64,000 bases of DNA, from positions 807,501-871,500 of the forward strand of contig JACSYO010000530.1 of assembly GCA_016806645.1 (NCBI GenBank). The letters run 5' to 3'. How positions within the stretch are numbered: position 1 is the first letter of the stretch; every line of letters starts with the position of its first letter. Below the pieces are notes generated by a model. It saw only the letters and a list, made by a program, of their open reading frames with translations, had not been told where the DNA came from and did not search any database. Below are positions 59,544 to 64,000 of the stretch, in pieces. Origin of the DNA: Ophiodon elongatus (taxonomy: Eukaryota; Chordata; Actinopteri; Perciformes; Hexagrammidae). The translations under genes were made by a program, and so were the position numbers.

Positions 59544-62500
59544 TGCTGTTTTATTGTCGCCATGCAGTGTCCTTTTAGATCTGTCTGTGAAATTGTCTTG
59601 TAGCAAGCACCGCTACATCTCAGATGTCTTGCCCTCATACTGCTACAAGAGTGTCATTCTATAGAAACAGGCTCAAAAAGCGCAATAGGCGGGCATGCAG
59701 CAGCATTCTCTGTCGTATTTTTGTCTCACTCCCTCTGCCCTTGTCTTGTTCTCTCCGTCTGACGGGAGGCCTAATAGCTTGCTAATCATAGGCTTCAATA
59801 GGTAACCCTGGAATGAGCAATTTCCTGTGAATCAGGTTTGATGTGGAGGAAGTCAAGAGGGAGAAAGGGATGAAGAACGGGAAAAGCAACAGGTTGCCAG
59901 CACTTCTCTCATACCTCTTGTGTCACACTAACAGCGAGCAGAAGTGCTGAGGGCCCACAGGTCTAAATTGACTGTGGCTACTCACGAGTGGCACCGTGAG
60001 AGGAAGGCTGGAGATAGCTTCCACCCACTACACCCAAGTTCACACTTAAAAGTGAGACTTAACAGAGCTTTGTGATACTGCAGTAAGTGTATTCCCATTA
60101 ATCACACTCTTACAAGCAAACATATTGTGTTTAAACCTTTCCATACACTTTTGCTCTTGTGTTTTTGGTTTTGGGAAAGCTAATATTAGACACCTCTCTC
60201 TTTAAAAACTGAACATGTTTTTTATAACAGCCATATGTAATTTGTTAATTCTGCTTTTGATAGCCTGACTCCCAATAACCTGTAGCCAACTGGTCAGGGT
60301 TTAGGTTAGCCGGCATATACCGGTATCACGCGTAGTTCTCCGGCAGATGAAGTTATCAACAGCCGAAATGTCCGTTGGGTAATATGCCAAATAAATAAAT
60401 AAGGGAATAGCATATTAAACAGCCTAATCAGCACTATGTGGGTACGGCGGGTTGAAATTCCACACCACTGTGAAACGGTCATCAGGGAAATGTACCCCGA
60501 CTGGGAAAAGCTGGGAAAGTTTGCGAGCACAATTCTTGTGTCCAGTGCAGGGCATGTAAGCTCCCTCCGCTCCTGTCCAACCACGCACCGCTCGCCCCAA
60601 AAAAGAAGAGAAAGAAACAGCGTTGGATTTTAATTAAAGATTTAAAAATATATTTAAATCTTCTATTGAGGTTAACAAAAAGAAAAAGAAACCCTAAAAA
60701 AAAGAAAAAAATCCTGAAGCAAAATTCTCAACTTGAATGTGGTGCCGCATTTGAAAGCACCACCCATTTCGAGGTGCTGTTTTTTTTATGTTTTGTCTTT
60801 TAAATAGGTTCCTTTATATTTTCTGTAGACTTTGCTGAAGTTTATTGTCACCTCTAAAGGTGCTCCTAATCGATCGGCGACCCATAGTTATTGGCTAATA
60901 TTCCTAAATAGTTTTGTTTCTTAAAAGGCCGACCAAATAGGCTGCTTCCTTGTTAGCGGTTAAAAAATAAATCAATTAATGGTTAAACCTGTTGACATCC
61001 CGAGACTAAACATCTCATGGTGAGAGTTTACGGCTTAGAACTAGCTGCTACCTTTTTTTTTTATTTCTTTTTATTACAGATGAGTATCTTTCCCTCTAGA
61101 GTGATATGTTACACATCTCAACATGAGAACAATGATCCATTTCATGACTGATAGACATCAGGCTCCAGTGGTTTGATATTGCCGAGTTTCAGTGTGTGAC
61201 GTGACATAATGTGGAATGATGTGATGGGATGCAATAAAGCACAAATAGTTCCACTTTAATTCTACGTTTTTTACATCCTGTAAACATAAATCAACACAGT
61301 GCAGTTAAGCGAGAGAAATATTCAAATGGGCTCCTTCGCATTCTATTTGCGACGCCATTTATTACACTGGATGTTTCTCGGCAGATAGAAGAAAATCATT
61401 GCACTTAATATTTTCAAACAGTCTATTGTATACTGTATGTAAATTATTTGCTGCAGAGGTAACTTATATAGTTCTAAAACAATATATTAGCCGCCTATGT
61501 GGCACCAACTTTTCCACTGGGACTCCTCTGGAGGCTGCCCGCGCGTGACAATAAACAACCCTGCAAAGGAAAAAAAGAGAGTCAATACATTTGTGACTTG
61601 AGAGGTGACTTCTCTGTTGTGCAAAAGGTGAATCTTCCTGTTCCTATATCCTCTCCAGCTTTTTGACCTTAGCCCGACCACCTTTGCGTCTATCTATCAG
61701 CGACATCATCGCCCCTGCCACGAAGCAAAGACTGTACTGTAAGGGAGTTAAAGTCAGAACTCCCGGGCAGGTCATCCTCACGTAGCTGGGAGTGCTCCTG
61801 TAGTTTGGCCTATAAGATTGGGGGAAATCATGAATATGGGTGGGCTTTCATCCTCACAGAGGAATGTGATTTCCATTTCATTTGATGAGCACCGTGGCTG
61901 ATTCAGACCGGAGGATCAGCGCCTCAGCCCTTCTGTGCTTTCTGCAGTGCAGTGAACACGACTCCTCCCAAAGAAGACCCAGGGGACGCATCTCGAGCCT
62001 CGGCTGCAGGAGTCTTCAGTTTACCAGCAGAGTTTTTCTCCGAGATGCCAGTTTTTAACTATGTAGTGACACCTGCGTGTTATTTTATTATTTACAAGCA
62101 GGAGGATAGCATTACGAACGGTCAGTGCCAGCTGATCTGCATCTTCCAGAAAATCAATTATTTCTCTCTTTACTTCATCACGAGTTTTGGAGATGGACTC
62201 TATCCTTGGCTCCGGTGTTGAACCTGCAGTGTGATTTCAGTAGTTGTTCTGAACACGACAGAACTATTTGAGAAACAATAGTTCGATAAACATTTCCAAT
62301 GTTATGTTGCCATCACTGGATCTAGTTTGGAGCCCGATTTGATACCTGGTTTTTGAGGTTAATAGTGATATTTTAGAATTTGTAAAAACAGATAACAGTA
62401 CGTCGGTGGATGGTCATGTTTTTGACATAAACAAACATTTCTGGATAAGGACCGCATCAATTTCTTCTTAAAAGGACTGTGACCACAACATTTGCTCAGT

Positions 62501-64000
62501 GGAACATTTTATAGCTGAACAATAAACATTGCATTGCTCGCTGGAGAATTGCTACTCTGTTTCTAAATGACCTCAAACATAACACATTTCTGTACAGTCA
62601 TTTCTTGTTACGTATAGTTGGTATATCTGCTAGAAGCTAATGAAGACCAATATACATCGGCCCAGCTGATTAATGGTGTAGATCTAATCTAGCTTCATCG
62701 CAACAGCTTTCCAGTATGAACAACAAAACCAGCTATGGTTTTACTAAATATCGGATGTTGCATTATATGAGCTATCAATATCATGCAAGATACTGCAAGA
62801 GAGATTCATAGAGTCGTTTCAAAGCTGGGTTAACGCTACTTCACAAATCAAAGGAGGGAAACCAATTGAGGCGAGGATGCAGTGGGGTCACGCGCTCATT
62901 GGTATTTCGAGTTTTTGCAGCAGAAGTGGAGGCTCTCATCGGGGAAAGACTCAGTAGGCAGGCGGCTCGACAGTTGTGAGTAAGTGTGTGGAGGAGGAGA
63001 GGGGGAAAGAGGGAGAGGAATGGGAGTGTTGATTCAGTGTATTTGAAGTGAAATGGAAGTGGTGCAGTCACACCAGCAGGTAACCTCGACAGGAACTAAA
63101 AGGAGCATGTGCAGTGATGTTGATAGGTTTTCAATGTAGCGAGTCCCTAGGACCCACGGGGGGTCATTTGAGTGGCCCCCCCCTCCGCAATAAAATGCAT
63201 TTTTTTTTGACAAATTGTATTGTTAAACTTGTTATATTCATGTACGTTTATTGTTCCCCTTGGATTTTTTTCCAGCAGCTGTGCTGAAGTCTGAGTTTTT
63301 ATTTTGCGCTGCATGAAGATATTTTGCACGTCCATTGACACGAGAAGGGCTTTAGATACATACGTCCTAGTTGTACATGTTGAATTGTGTTAAATAGCAA
63401 ACCCAAGACTGTTGAAGAATATGCACTTATCTAACACATAATATAATGCAAGTGATGTTGAATCAAATCTAAATTATGCAAATTAGAGGTCAGTGTAAAA
63501 ATAAAACAGTGCATAAGTCTCATCCTACCTGGGAGCATTTTATCATCCTGGATAACGTTGGGCGGGATGACCAAAAATGTATCTCAGTGTTTTTTAAGAT
63601 TGTGGTAGTTTCACGGTATATCACTGTATTTACATTTTTATTTGCATGACTGGCCCTTTATATATATGCTTTATGGTGGCTTAGTCTACTGTCAGGAGAA
63701 CATAGTATATAAAAAACATTTAATGTGATCATGTATCTACTGAAAGCTTTATTAGGGTTTGCTTGGCCCCACAAAATTATATCAGAATGCATGAAACAGT
63801 TTCAGAACGTATAAGTTCCAAACTGCAACTTGTAAAAAAACAACAAAAAAATAAATACGTTAGATATGCCAACGGCTATTATCATTTGAGTTGTGTGTTT
63901 TAACGCAAATAACCACGATAGATGACAATAAAAAAGTGAAAGGATAAATCATTTTTACGTTTAGCATTGACTACAGGACGGCTGAAATGAATTTTCGGGA
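59542..64000. other. Non-coding stretch to window end
   Basis: No supported gene. Mostly AT-rich single-copy-looking DNA. The interval 61480-61720 is repeat-poor and may be a conserved element. No splice-flanked conserved exon was recognised on either strand. Confidence 0.5.

Overview
The window is vertebrate nuclear DNA, almost certainly from a ray-finned (teleost, probably percomorph) fish. Genes have many short exons with GT-AG introns. Long CA/TG, GA and TA microsatellites are everywhere. Several dispersed repeats resemble families common in fish genomes (tRNA-derived SINEs, a hAT-like MITE, an 'attggatggatt' family). There is no operon structure and no bacterial or viral signal. All family identifications were made by comparing exon translations with remembered vertebrate proteins; no search was run.

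Positions 1-25,700 hold four genes. (1) The 3' part of argonaute 4 (ago4), plus strand, fifteen coding exons from 345 to 10936, followed by a long 3' UTR of about 4.4 kb that probably ends just after the AATAAA at 15306. The N-terminal exons lie upstream of the window. (2) An intronless claudin of the claudin-3/4 type, plus strand, 18039-18731. (3) AIRIM (C1orf109 homologue), minus strand, four exons, 21215 down to 19455, tail-to-tail with the claudin. (4) Borealin (cdca8), plus strand, ten coding exons, 21862-24897, head-to-head with AIRIM across a compact shared promoter. That promoter has a perfect CRE palindrome, two inverted CCAAT boxes and a CHR-like element. I recall the AIRIM-CDCA8 head-to-head pair, and AGO4 in the same chromosomal region, from human 1p34, so the block looks like conserved synteny.

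Positions about 25,700-64,000 hold no protein-coding gene that I can support. This stretch contains microsatellites, poly-purine tracts, SINE and MITE copies, and several ATTA-rich, repeat-poor blocks that read like conserved non-coding elements. It may be a regulatory desert or part of a long intron of a gene outside the window.

The genes do not form one pathway: small-RNA silencing (ago4), tight junctions (claudin), ribosome maturation (AIRIM) and chromosome segregation (borealin). No wholly new biological system was found. The most interesting items are in ago4. All but the first catalytic position are altered, including an aspartate at the glutamate-finger position. There is also a predicted 8-residue extension of an AGO4-specific loop, and a pair of tandem splice donors that would add exactly 11 residues in frame. 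The NF-Y/CHR layout of the AIRIM/cdca8 promoter is the next best item.
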